A stretch of 64,000 nucleotides of DNA, taken from NCBI GenBank assembly GCA_034687125.1, contig JAQGBZ010000144.1:1-64000 (forward strand), written 5' to 3'. Shown here in pieces: positions 47,438-59,133 of the stretch. Within the stretch, counting starts at the first letter, position 1, and each line of letters starts with the position of its first letter. The notes under the pieces are model-generated. The model did no database searches and had not been told where the DNA came from. It was given only the letters and a program-made list of their open reading frames with translations. Source of the DNA: Neelides folsomi (taxonomy: Eukaryota; Arthropoda; Collembola; Neelipleona; Neelidae). Both the position numbers and the translations under genes were made by a program.

Positions 47438-48821
47438 GATAATTCAATTTTATGTTAATTAAGACCAACTTGAATAGCTCTAATAATTAAAAACTAATTT
47501 AATGTTAGTTAGCATTGTTAATATTTAATACTTATTTAATTTATAAGCTTTTAGTAGGTCTGACATTTTAACCAGCTTGGTAGCTTCACCATTTTTACCA
47601 TTTCATTATAAGGGCTTGAACAATATTTTGATTCTTAACAATATTCTCATTCACTTCATTCTGTGGAAATCAGAGTCTGATTATCAGACAGGCTCAAACT
47701 GAATTATTAAATTTGAGTAAAACAAATTAAGCAAAGTTAATTACTCTGTTCTTATTTTCTGATCATAAATTCATGATCATTGTAAGTTTACAGAAAATGG
47801 ATGTTTTAAATAAGAATCCAGTGATCCAGCCGTCTGTGAATGAATGAACCTACGAACATTGTATTTATTACTACGCTTATTCTAATACAAAATACAATGG
47901 AAGAGAGACGAAGATGAAGAAGTGAATAATTCATTTCCAATTCCAATTCAACGCCGTGTTGTAATGCTGCGTATCTTTTACAAATTCATTATGATGTCTA
48001 CACTAACTACACTTATATATTATTATAGTACATTTTGCATTTACTAAAAATTGACTCCTATAATATAACATATGTATAACTCTTTGAATGTCGATGTCGC
48101 GACACTTTCTCATGTTTTACTTTGCGTGTTCCACAGAACATTTTGAAGAGTTGTACATATTTAAAATATCCCTGTGGTTTGTTCAAATTAATAGAATGAA
48201 TAAATAAACATTTGACAATTCCACACGGACACCTTTGGAATTGGGAAGAGATGATGGATGACACGATTGGAAAACTCTTCAACGATAACGTAACCTTGTG
48301 TTAGATTTATTCATGTAAACTTTAATTAAGTTTTCAATGGATTTATAATTTATTTTCAAAAGGAAGAATGAAAATTATATGTCATGTCTGCATTGGCAAA
48401 TTAAATGTTCCACAGTTCAATTAGAAAGTGGGAGTGAAAAGTTTCGTAACTAAAGTGGGAAAAGTGAACAACTAAAAACGCGCGTTTGTTTATAAAACTT
48501 ATTTAATATCCACCAATTAAATGTGAAACATTATACAGTATAAAATAGGTAAAATATCATTGTGAAGAAAATTGATAAATGGTCACGACCTCACGACCAT
48601 CTGCGTTGTTGAGTCAAAAAACAAGATTTTGCACAATTTAATTTTCGAAATTGTCAGCATTTAACCTTTGTAGGAATTTGTTTAAAAAATAAATATGTAG
48701 TATTATTAGAAGTATTTGTAATTAATTATTAATTATAGTCCAAATAAATCTATCTTTTGGCAAATGATTTTTAAAATATTCATAAGAATTATAAGAATAT
48801 AATGAGAATTATGAGAACATA
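47438..48821. promoter_or_regulatory. Spacer between the giant gene and the gustatory receptor, divergent
   Basis: The two genes read away from each other, so their promoters should lie here. I can see no definite TATA/initiator pair. Several short inverted motifs occur, for example TCATGAATTTATGATC near 47760. No coding sequence is supported. Confidence 0.3.
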
Positions 48822-50638
48822 ATGAGAATTATGAAATTGAAATGTAGAAAGTTAATTAATTTAAAAAATATAGTCGTGAAGAAATTAATTAAATTTAACA
48901 AACTATTCTCGAGTAGATTAGCTAACTTGCGAGTTTCCCCTGGTCCTCCTTACTTCAAAGGAGAATTGGAAGGATGGATCGGTGAGGGATTAGAAGATGG
49001 CGAAATTCGATTAGCTACAATTTGCGAGAAACGAGAAAACGGAGAAGCGAATCAACCCAATTGCGGTCCGGTAGAAGCTTTAGCATCCCTCTGGCCCTTC
49101 ATTAGATTTTCCAGGATCTTCGGACTCGTTCCGATATCAAAGATCGGGAACAATTTAGTTCTCCGCTACCCAAATCCGTTTTGGGTCACAAGCGGGATCG
49201 GAATCTTCATTCAGCTTTTAATGTTTGCAACGTCGATTAAGGCCATTTTGACGAAGACGAACGAGAGCGAAGGAACGGATGAGCTTGTGGAGGATATTAA
49301 TGGCTGTTTGTATTATGTCCACATCCTCCTCAACACATTATTCACATTTTATCGAATAAAGGAATTGCCAAAATTCATTGTAGCATGTTCGGACATTGAG
49401 GAAATGTGCAGAAAGTACGAAAAGGGAGCTAAAGATGAAATTGTGAAAAAATCATTTTATATATTTTTATTCTTTGCGATTACTCAACTTACAGGAAATG
49501 GGATCTTCCTTGCTTCAGTTGGTAATTTCGTAACTTTTAATTTAATTAATTTAATTCAAAATCAAAGATTTAATTGAGAGTATTGAAAATTAATAATAAT
49601 GTAATTAGGAGTAAAAAGCAATTCTAGCTCTGTTAATGATTTCCTGAACACCTATAATACCGATTTGGACATTGGATTCGGTAACGTGTATACAGGGGGG
49701 TTCTTTTGCATTGCCGAATTTTATTGTGACATGGGTTGGACCTTCGGTGACATTTTCCTTGCCCTCGTTTCTTTCATTTTTACAAAGTATTTCCAAAGGC
49801 TGAATATTGAAATTGGGAAAAGAGGAAATTCCCCTTCGGACTCTTTGGAGCAATTAAGGAAAGATTATAAAGAACTTGTTAACATTGTTGAAGTGAGTAA
49901 AACTTTTAAAATAGTAAATATTGATAATATCCAAAATTTTGATTTTTATCTATAATTTTAATTTTGAAATCAATTTGATTTTTAACACGAATAGCTTTTC
50001 AATGAATTATTTTCACCGTTGATTCTCCTCACTTTTGTTGGAAACATTGGCTATTTGCTCTCCAGGCTTTACATAGGAGTTGTAAAGGATCTCAAGGAGG
50101 AAAATCTAATTATCAGACTTGAATCGTTTTACGCCTTTGGATTTCAAATTATGAAGATTTTGCTGCCTTCTTGGTTTGCGGCCATTCTTTATGAAACAGT
50201 AAATAAAATTATTCAAGTTTTCTAATATACTTTGTTTAATTAAAAATATTATCAAATACCACGTAAGAAATTAATTAATTTGGATAATTTAATAGGCAGG
50301 TGAAACGTTAGATCTTGTTCATAATTGGCCATCGTCAAAAGACAAGGAAAATAATACTCAGGATACTTATAGAGTTCTTGTTGTGAGTTAATTTAATCAT
50401 TTCAATTGTAAAATATTGTGTTTAATTGCCTACTTGATTTAATATTATTAAAACTGATTTAACAGATCTTATTATTATTTAGATAAATAGATTCGTTTCA
50501 CAATTAGTGACAAAGCAAGTGGGAGTGTCTGGGTGCGGATATTTCATTATAAATAAAAGTTTTTTGGTGGGACTCGTCAGCGCTGTTTTAACTTATGAAG
50601 TCATCATTTTACAATTTCAAGCCTCAAGTCTCAAATAA
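48822..50638 (+). CDS. Gustatory receptor family protein (7tm_7 chemoreceptor), 5 exons
   Basis: Exons are 48822-49521, 49609-49892, 49995-50198, 50296-50382 and 50483-50638; lengths sum to 477 codons (476 residues), in the usual range for the family. The N-terminal part has PFIRFSRIFGLVPISK, a typical Gr start before TM1, followed by several hydrophobic helices (for example FYIFLFFAITQLTGNGIFL). The C-terminal exon carries GYFIINKSFLVGLVSAVLTYEVIILQFQ, matching the diagnostic TM7 TYxxxxxQF motif. Intron phases are 1-0-0-0, and a C-terminal run of phase-0 introns is characteristic of insect Gr/Or genes. It should be a ligand-gated cation channel in sensory neurons; the ligand cannot be inferred. 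The first ATG may not be the true start, since ATGs follow at 48831 and nearby. Confidence 0.85.
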
Positions 50639-50969
50639 AGAATTTTGTTTTACTTTAAAATTAAGATTTATATAAATAGGGATATAAGGAATATTTAAGA
50701 TCATAAAAATTCTAGTCAGATAGTAAAAACGCAAGGACTTTATATTTTTAACAAATTAATTATATTTTTAATAAAAATGTTTAGTATTATAATAAATTAA
50801 TTTTCCTTTACAGTTAGATAAGGTCTTAACCGTAAATTTTTATGCTTAATTAAATTTACAAAAATTTCAAATTATTAACAATTGTTAGGTATATGCACAA
50901 ATATAAGCAATATAAATCTTATAATCAAAAATAGGATTAACCACAGTTTGGGTATTTTATGTAAATTAG

Positions 50970-51471
50970 TTAATTTTCATGTTTAACCCTTGAGAGTGCC
51001 ACGTAAGAAATGTTGGTTGAAGGTTCAAAGAATCCAATGGGCCCAAATTCACAATCGGAACATGTCAAGTATTTCACATTGTCAATGCTGTTAGAAAATC
51101 CGGCATTCTCGAAAGCGTAAATGTCCTTAACGATAAACCATTCGGTGATCAAATCCATTTCAATCTTCTCTTTTAGTTTGTCTTGGGTCATCTTAGGAAG
51201 TTGTCTCTAAAAATTTCAAGTGGTTTTTATTTAAAAATTTAAATGTATAAAGACATTTAATATGATTAATTACATTTTATTTTTATATTCCATTTTTAAT
51301 TTAAATCTAAACTACCTCTAAATCTCGAACTATTGATCCAACTTTTGGTCTTAGGATCTTAGAAGGACAGTAATTACAAGTGAGTGTGAAATTATTGAAA
51401 CCATCTTCATCAATCCTTGTGTCATGGACGGCGCCGGCATCCAGACTTTGTATGATTTGATCCTCCGACAT
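50970..51471 (-). CDS. RABIF: MSS4/RABIF, Rab-interacting guanine-nucleotide-release chaperone
   Basis: Exons are 51471-51316 (52 codons) and 51206-50970 (78 codons plus stop), joined in phase 0, giving 130 residues, close to the usual 120-125. The zinc site is complete: CNYC in exon 1 and CSDC in exon 2. The core ITEWFIVKDIYAFENAGFS, the YLTCSDCEFGPIGF block and the closing YVALSRVKHE match MSS4 throughout. MSS4 binds nucleotide-free exocytic Rabs (Rab8/10-type) and stabilises them in vesicle traffic. The gene ends tail-to-tail with the gustatory receptor and is head-to-head with the FAM192A-type gene. Donor is GTAGTT, acceptor TTTTTAG. Confidence 0.93.
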
Positions 51472-52023
51472 TTGATCCTACGTTTTTCTATAAAAAGTAA
51501 AAAATTAACTTTCCTTATTTAGGCAGATTAACCCGTATCAGCCATAAAGATAATGTTCATAAACATAATTAAATAGTAATAAAATTATAATTGTGTATAT
51601 TTATGAAAATTAAAAAACCCTTTACGTATAAATTATAATCTTATTTAAACTATCGAAATTAAGATCAAAATTTTACTTTAATTTTTTACTTACCAAATAA
51701 CCAAAATATCTAATTAATTAATTAATTAAAGAATTATTCGTTTTTAAAGGCTTAAATTAAAGTAAAGACAGAATTTTAATTAAGAAATTGGAATGAGAGA
51801 ATAAAAATTTTACAAATAAAATATTCTTTTCACTCTTTCGTTTGAAGTATGCGGGAGTATATAGCGGAAATTATCTCACCCATCTTTTGAAAATTCAGAA
51901 ATATTACCAAAATCAACCCGTCTTTATTCCATTTAAACTTTAATTAAAGCATGATTAGACGTCGGCGTTAATTATTATTCATCTAAATATATAGAATAAT
52001 AAGGAGCCAATTTTATTTTAAGA
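51472..52023. promoter_or_regulatory. Shared divergent promoter region of MSS4 and the FAM192A-type gene
   Basis: 552 bp separate the two start codons, which point away from each other, so a bidirectional promoter is likely. The region is AT-rich with a TTAATTAATTAATTAA run at about 51714-51728. No specific factor sites can be named. Confidence 0.45.
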
Positions 52024-53310
52024 ATGAGTTCAGGATTCATAACCGAAAGTGAAATTGAAGAGAAGAAGAAGCTGAGACAAGAAGAATGGGAAAGAGTTAG
52101 GAAGCCCGAAGAACCTTTAGGCAAGTTAATTATTCTAAATAAGTAAAATGAGTAAATGAGTAAATTTAATTAACAATTACGATTTTTGTAGCGTTAGATT
52201 AATTAATTAACACTGTCCTTTTATTTACATAGAAGTACCAGAAGAACCAGCTTCCGACCACCGATCATTATACGAGCGCCTTCAGGATCAAAAGACCAAA
52301 AAACAAGAAGAATATGAAGAAGCCCACAAATTGAGTAAGTCAAATCAAATGACAATTAATGTGTATTATAAAAATTAATAACATCATAAATACTTGAGTA
52401 GCGTAAACAATTCAAAATTAATGTTTAAAATGTAATGACTTAAAAACGTTATCTTTTGTTTTGTATAGAGAATCTTGTAAAAGTCCTCGACGATGACGAA
52501 GTGGATTTCCTCAATTATGTCGACACGGCTAAGATCGAGGACGAGAGACGGAAGCGGCTGGAAGAAGCTCGGGAATTGTCTGAATTTCGCAATGCCGTGT
52601 CCAAACTCCGCGAGAAGGAAATGGAAGAGCGAGTTAAAGTGGAAGTGGCGTTCACCGAACCACTCAAATCACCACCAATTAAACCCGACGTCCCTTCCAT
52701 TGGATCACGGAAAACTCCCCTCAATAAGCTCATGTCGGGGCTCATTAAGAGGAAAACGTCGCCCACTGACCAAAACATTGAACCAACCCAGAAACCAGAT
52801 GAACCATTGACAAAAAATCGAAAAGGTGTCTTTTAATTTTCAATTATCAATTTTCAAATATTATTCAATCAAATTGATAAATATTATTTTAACATAATTG
52901 TATAGTTGTTTCATTTATTTAATTTTAAAGTTAATTAACTTTATTGATTATTTAAGTTATAGAAGGAGAGCCAAGTGGTGAAATAGAAAAAATAGAAAGC
53001 GTGCCTTATAAGGGTAATTTAGTTTGCATTGGAGTTCTCCCTGGTCTCTCTTCCTATACAAATTCGAGTGATGAAGCGGAGTCTGAGGATGATAAAAGGG
53101 GAGATGCTGACTCTTCAGACTCGGAGGAAATGACGTCTCCAACGGTGCGTGACCTCTGCGGTCGAAGGATCGTCGAAGCAGCGACTCAAAAGAAAAATTG
53201 AACATTAATTTCAGATCCCCAGACGCCTGAAATGTACCTTGTTGAGGCAATTTTTAGATGAGGCAAATTATGGGAGATTTGTGGAAGAAATAGCAGGAGA
53301 CTTATTTTAA
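52024..53310 (+). CDS. PSME3IP1: FAM192A/PSME3IP1 (NIP30) family, proteasome-activator PA28-gamma interacting protein
   Basis: Exons are 52024-52120, 52233-52334, 52469-52825 and 52963-53144, then probably 53215-53310, for 277 residues. The NIP30 domain is clear: FITESEIEEKKKLRQEEWER, VRKPEEP, SLYERLQDQKTKKQEEYEEA and LDDDEVDFLNYVD. The acidic C-terminal half has CIGVLPGLSSYTNSSDEAES, the conserved PA28-gamma-binding segment. The first intron uses a GC donor (GCAAGT), the only choice that keeps the conserved frame. The 3' end has two versions: reading through 53144 gives a stop at 53199-53201 (264 residues), while removing a 70-nt intron (GTGCGT...TTTCAG) gives a tail with LLRQFLDEA, closer to the family's FLEA-type end. 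The second is preferred. Confidence 0.88.
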
Positions 53311-53577
53311 TAATAATAATTGAAGTTTTGTTATCTACTGATATTTGGGGTAAATTCAATTATATTTCTCGAATTGTAATGGTTTATAAATTATAATCAC
53401 TTACTTTATTTATTAATTTATTACATTAATGTAGTAAATATTTGTGATTTTTTCATATATGTTTGAAGATTTTAACGTTTAAAATTAAAATTAATGTGTT
53501 TAAATGTGAATAAACTTTTAAAATACCTGTAGGTATTTGTATTTAATATCTTCAAGTTTTATCTTTAAATGCATTAT

Positions 53578-53776
53578 TATTTACTATAGTTCATTCCTAA
53601 AATCGGTGCAGGTGAGTTTGAAAAACTCAATATAAAATAAACATTTTCAAAAACAATATAAATTAGCATTACTACAATTAATAGTAGCAGTGAAATTGTA
53701 ATTCGTATCTCTGGCAATTATATGCGGGATTTTCAAACTCACCTGCACCGATTTTGGGAATGAACTAGAGTAAATA
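53578..53776. mobile_element. Foldback element with about 47-bp inverted ends
   Basis: The left arm starts TATTTACTATAGTTCATTCC and continues with AAAATCGGTGCAGGTGAGTT; the right arm is its complement with about three mismatches. The 199-bp element is AT-rich inside and noncoding. It lies between the convergent 3' ends of the FAM192A-type gene and NDUFB9. Confidence 0.8.
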
Positions 53777-53850
53777 GTTTAAAACGAATAAATTTGTATG
53801 AAATATTTTGCAATAAAGTTAATGTATTATAACCGAACAAATACTAATTC

Positions 53851-54024
53851 TTTGGGAGCATAAAATGTTAGCGTAATACATAATAGGGTAAATACAAAAT
53901 GGCGTAATTGTCTAGGCGTAATATTAATATGGCTTAAGTAAATAATGGCGTAATATTAATATAGCTTAAGTATTTAATAGCTTATGTATTTTATGTATTA
54001 CGCTAACATCTTAGACTCCCAATT
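53851..54024. mobile_element. Second foldback element with internal direct repeats
   Basis: Inverted ends read TTGGGAG, then ATGTTAGCGTAATACATAA, on both sides. Inside, GGCGTAATATTAATATGGCT and a near-copy with one change occur in tandem about 32 bp apart. It lies only about 75 bp from the first foldback but is unrelated in sequence. Confidence 0.75.
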
Positions 54025-54249
54025 CCTTTTAATTTCCCTGAATGTAATATCAAATAAAATTTAACATTTTAAAACAGGTTTTAACGTACTTATGATGAAT
54101 GATGAATGATCGTTAATAGATAATGTAATATTTTTGCGGAATTGATTGTTTATTCCAAATTAAGTTAAATAATATAAGTAAGTTAAAGATTTAATAATTT
54201 TACAGCTTTATACAGACTATCGAGGTTCATGAGTTTATCTCTTAAAGAC

Positions 54250-54860
54250 TCAATGTTCCTCCTCTTTAGGTTTCCCATATTTCTTGTCGAACATTTCAAC
54301 ATATTCCTTTTTCCTCTCTTCTCGTCGAGCGAAGTAATCGGGATACAAAGCCTTTTCTTTCGGATGCCAATGATCGAGGAGCCAATCGGGAACAAAAGGC
54401 TGTCGGCCGTAAGCAACTCCGCCAGGTGAATTTGGAACTAGGAAAAGAATAAATTTATTGTTAAAAAGATCATATTACTCACATTTAGTAATTAAATATT
54501 CTAATTAAATTACTGATTATTTTTATTAATTAAATAAAATAAAATACATTTAGCCGGCTGCCAATGTTGTTTTGTCCATAATTCTTCTTCTCCAAGTGCA
54601 AGCATTTCCTTCGCTTTCCTCATGTCCAACTCATTACGGTTTTCTTCAAAGCGTTGACGGAGCATCACGGCATGATATCTAAACTTGTGCCTAAAATGAA
54701 TTAAAGACAATTAAATTCCTCATAGAATATTTTACCCATTAAATGAAATAACTTTAACTTACCTATAAGGAGTGAAGTTCTCTTGATTTCTCAGAGCCCT
54801 TTTATAAAGGCTGCACACTTTTCTCGTGTGAGAAATTAAATCTATTTTTAAATAAGACAT
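54250..54860 (-). CDS. NDUFB9: NADH dehydrogenase [ubiquinone] 1 beta subcomplex subunit 9 (complex I B22, LYR protein)
   Basis: Exons are 54860-54763, 54690-54548 and 54437-54250; 142 residues. The N-terminus has the LYR-family motif (SLYKRALR), followed by [20 protein letters not shown]. The later exons give [26 protein letters not shown], and [20 protein letters not shown], all hallmarks of NDUFB9. It is an accessory subunit of mitochondrial complex I in the inner-membrane arm and binds acyl carrier protein. It is slightly shorter than vertebrate forms (about 179) because the C-terminal tail is reduced, ending YGKPKEEEH. Splice phases agree. It is divergent with the DUF389 gene. Confidence 0.95.
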
Positions 54861-55299
54861 TTTCCTTCCTTCACTAACTAAACAGATGAGTTAATTAAAG
54901 CATTGTCTTAAATTAATTCTGATGAAATATCTTACAAGATATTTAGAAATTGAAAATTAAATTTATTATTGAGTTCACGTGAATAGCGAAATGGGAAAAT
55001 ACAAAGACTGGATTTAATATCAATATATAGTCTTGTGGCAATTTTAAAGTCTCTAATTGTACGTCTCTTGAAAATATATAAAGTGTGTAATAGTAGTAAA
55101 ATGTGAGTTTAATTCAATTTAAAAATACATAAAAGTGCCAATGCTTAATTGACTTACTTTTTAGTTATAAGATTTAACATTTTTGCGTTGATGTTATTAT
55201 TGCCAAATTGATTATAAATAATGAAAATAAACATCATTTTGAACTCAAACATAAAATTGAACGAAAGCGGTGAAACGTGAAAGCGAAAAAGTTTGACAA
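54861..55299. promoter_or_regulatory. Shared divergent promoter region of NDUFB9 and the DUF389 gene
   Basis: 439 bp of AT-rich DNA lie between the two start codons, facing away from each other. A bidirectional promoter is expected from the layout. I cannot identify individual elements with confidence. Confidence 0.4.
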
Positions 55300-58200
55300 A
55301 TGGGTTCATTATTTTACATCGATATTCCAACTCGGCATTACGAAATTGGACTTCGACAACGGGAATTTAACATTTGGTATGTTGAAGATGAACCAGAAGA
55401 CTTCGGTCTTGAAGATATTGCTGATGATAGAAAGTTCGTTAAAATCAACGTTTGAAATACAAAGCCAACTTCAACATTATATAACAATCACTTTAAATTA
55501 TTGTAAAATAATTAAGCAAGATTGATTGATTGTAAAATAATTAAACAATTCCGATATTAACAATTTTTAGATCTAGATACATTGATTCAAGCTACGCTTT
55601 GTTTCCCTCCACTCCTGGAACTTATGGAGCTGTCATGAACGGGAAAAAGGCCGAGTTGCTTATTACAGGTGAGTCGATAGTCATCAATCCAAACAGCGTC
55701 AATCGAAGGTCGATTGATGCGACGATCAAGGAGGCTTTGAGTAACACTTTTATGGAAAAACTACTTGAAGACACTTTGAAGAAATTCCAAGTTCTTAATG
55801 CCACGTGGGGACCTTCAATTGATGGGAATTACAGTCAAATAACATTTTGCGTCCATTCAGACAAGTCAGAGAAAATCATAACTCATTTGACTTCTTTGGA
55901 AGTTGGGAAAAAATATGAGTCAATTTTGAGGTTCATTAACATTAATACTAACAATTGAATTAACTCTAATGAACAATTAAAATCTAAGTTATAACTTATT
56001 TAATATTACATATGTTAAATGTAATATTAAATAAATTAATGTTGAATAAATATGAATATTGTTAGCGTTTGCTCAGCCATTGTTTACTTTGAACCTCTCT
56101 CCGAAGAAGGGAAGAAAATTGCCCTTTCTGAATCCTCTTCTAAAACTAATGCCAATTCCGTGGCTGACGAAGACGAAAAGTTAAGTTCAAACTTTTATGA
56201 ACAAGATTATAATTTCTCAATTAATGTGCATGTGTGCATAAAGATAAAGTTAAAAAATTGCTATCTATTAATTTAACATATTAACGTTTAATTGGAATTT
56301 GAAGGACGGAGCGTTCTGGTTGGAACAAATTTGTTGATTCGATAAAAGCGCGTTTGACAGTAGCTCAAGTTGTGCAAGCCGTTGGGAGCAACGCGAGCTT
56401 AACATTTGACTTTCTTGTTTTTGTGATTGTGGCTGCGTAAGAATTTTTATTATTTACTTTGCTATTCAGGTCTAATAATTAATTAAATTTTACAATAATG
56501 GTTAATTAACTTAATCTTTTTGGAAATTGTTTTTGTTCTAACATAAAATATTTAACTAATGTAATGTAATAATTATGTATTTTAAAGCACAATTGCAAGC
56601 CTCGGATTGTTGGAAGATAGCCCGGTCAATTTGGTCGCAAGTATGCTCATTTCTCCTATGATGGTCTGTATGATACGAGAATTAAATTTATTTTATTAAA
56701 ATAATTAACAATTCTTCAATGATTAAAATTAAGTTACAATATGAATTTCCAGGGTCCAATTCTTGCCGGGATCTTCGGCATGGTGATCCGTGACAAGACG
56801 TTAATCAAGAAGGGAGTAGTGGGGGAATGTATTGGCTTGTCCATGTGCTTATTCATGGGATTCCTCATAGGGCTGGCCATTCAAGGAGGAATCTACAATT
56901 TCGAAGGGCCGTGGCATGAAGTACCACGTTGGCCAACCGGTGAAATGATCGGGAGGTCAAAGTTGAGGGGGATAGTGGTGGGAGCAATGGTGGCAATCCC
57001 TTCTGGGGCTGGAGTAGCCCTTTCAATCCTGGCTGGAAATGCGGGGTCGTTGGTGGGAGTGGCAATTTCTGCTTCTCTCCTTCCTCCTGCTGTTAATTGT
57101 GTAATTCGATAATAATTATAATTACAATTAAGTAACACATATTTTATCTTAATTTTTTTGCAATTGTAAGTTTTTAATGTAAACATTAAATTAAAATTTA
57201 ACTGCCTACATGTGTTAATTTTATTTATTAATATTTATTACTTCAAGGGACTTCTTTTGGGAATGGCTGCAATGGTCTCTATAAAAGAATCCTACAAAGG
57301 GAATCCAATCCAATGGACGTGTAATTTAATGCTTCATGGAATGGGAGCCGCCATTGTTGGTCCAATTAATCCCTTGACTGACAAAATCTACAATTCGATG
57401 AACGGGGGAAAGAAAAATTGGACATTGGACGGGCCAGACCAATATTGGGTCAATTACAGACCTTACTATTGCTGTAATATCATCATGGAGTATATTTACA
57501 TGGCTATTTGCAGCTTTGGACTCACTCTTATAAATATCATCCTCATCGTCATAACAGCCATATTAGTTCTAAAAGTCAGAGACTTATTTTAATTAGATTA
57601 ATTATGTAATTATAATTATAATCGTAAAACGACCACAGATTGAGTTTTTTTCAGTTTTTCTTCGTTTCCTGCGAGATTCCGAAATTACCCTAAATTTTTA
57701 ATATAAGAACTACATCCTCTATAATGGGCTATTTGAAAACATAACAAAATAGAAAAATGTGTAATTAACCCAAGATTTAAGGGCTAAATTAAAATATAGA
57801 ACATTTTAAAAATCAGACACATAGAAAAACGGAAATTTTGTATGTTAAAGAAGGAGAAATTATAGCTTTTGCTTTAAAGGTTATCATAAGCATTGATTTT
57901 GAGTGGTGCAGTTGCATAATGTATCTTTCACGATTCGACGGGCTAGAATTAAGGTTTTTAATAAGAAAAATTGATTGATTAAAAAACTCAATAGTTCTTT
58001 TAAAATCCACTTAGGATTTGCTAATTGCAAATTTTAGGGTAATTTTGGCGTTTCGGCGGAAACGGAACAAAACTGAAAAAAACTCACTCTGTGGTAGTTT
58101 TACGATTCGGGCGTTCAATTATATCATAAAATAAGGATAATTTTAATAATAAAAATTATCATAATACTTTAATTAAATCCAGATAAAAGAAGTAGCACCA

Positions 58201-58526
58201 AACACATCAAAAAAAGATATGGCAAGATTTTGGAGAGAAGACGTGAAAGTTATGAGAAATTACAATAAAACTCATAGAGGAGGAAATGCGTGAGTTTCAT
58301 ACCCTATGACCTTTGACATTTAAAATTAAAACTACAGACATTTAAAGTGATTATTAATTATGATTTATGATATTCATTTAGTAAGCGGGATTTATTAAAC
58401 GACATTAAAAATGCGGAGGGAAATGAAAATCAATTGATTGCCAAACTGAGTGAAGACGCTGTCTATACGCAAATCAACCGAAGGACTTTGTATAGTCCGA
58501 ACAACCTACTTGAAGTTTATTCTTAA
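55300..58526 (+). CDS. DUF389-family multi-pass membrane protein, 9 exons
   Basis: Exons are 55300-55433, 55571-55930, 56066-56179, 56305-56436, 56588-56663, 56753-57100, 57248-57574, 58183-58289 and 58382-58526; total 1743 nt, 580 residues, with every phase matching. The N-terminal soluble half contains the pre-domain (ITFCVHSDKSEKIITHL). The membrane half has the DUF389 core: LTFDFLVFVIVAATIASLGL, VASMLISPMMGPILAGIFGM, and GSLVGVAISASLLPPAVNCG, with conserved Pro and Gly in the helices. A hydrophilic C-terminal tail follows. The family is common in bacteria and archaea, is found in some invertebrates, and has no established function. Exon 1 ends at GTTCGT and exon 3 begins after GTTAG; both sites are weak but keep frame. 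An alternative last exon may lie at 58987-59130. Confidence 0.85.
57621..58106. mobile_element. Foldback (MITE-like) element in intron 7 of the DUF389 gene
   Basis: The left arm begins ATCGTAAAACGACCACAGAT; the right arm ends with the complement (ATCTGTGG-like, GTTTTACGAT). The arms share TGAGTTTTTTTCAGTTTT and AAATTACCCTAAA over about 75 bp at roughly 80-85 percent identity. The interior is AT-rich and noncoding. Confidence 0.75.
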
Positions 58527-58695
58527 TTCAAAATAATTTATATAGCTAAAATAAAAAAAAACTTTTGTATTGTGGAAAAAGACTGTGACTGATCCTATCC
58601 AAATACTAATTAACCCTAACTCGGGTGACTTCTCCCGATTTCCCTAACACTTAGGCAATTAATAAATTAAGACTCAATTAATGAGCAAATTACAA

Positions 58696-59133
58696 TTAAC
58701 CTTTATTCTTGTAAAAATGGGAAACTAACTCGGGCGGGACGAAACACGCGACGTCAAGTCGGTGGTTGAGAGAGAAGTAAAACGAGGCAGGAAGGCAGTC
58801 AGGATGAGGGAAAGAGCAAGGGAACAACGGGACGAAATTGGTTATTGGACTTCGGTCCAACTTCAAATGTCGATAGGGGTCGGAGGGTGGATCGGGGGTA
58901 TATCGGAAATATCGGAAACCCTCAGTATTGAATCTTAAATCATAATGAATTAAGGCTAAATACTGATATAAACGTTTCAGGACAAAGACAAGGAGGAAGA
59001 TCTGGACACAGAGAAAAACAGCTCGGGGTCTTCTTGGTTCTTTGATTATTTCAAGAGCAATCAAAGTACGTCGAAATCTCCAGAACTAAACCCTAAAGGG
59101 AAGGACAAACCCAAGAAAGTAATAGTGTAAAAA
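58696..59133. other. Segment open on both strands: possible alternative last exon (+) or short membrane protein (-)
   Basis: Plus strand: after a strong acceptor (AAACGTTTCAG, ending about 58980) a frame runs to a stop at about 59130, encoding a charged tail (DKDKEEDLDTEKNSSG, then WFFDYFKSNQ). It would join in phase with a GTTTAT donor site in the last DUF389 exon. Minus strand: 59064-58696 is open for 122 codons, with a hydrophobic segment (VFLCVQIFLLVFVL) and then RYTPDPPSDPYRHLKLD, but without an ATG. I cannot decide between them. No family is recognised for either. Confidence 0.35.
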
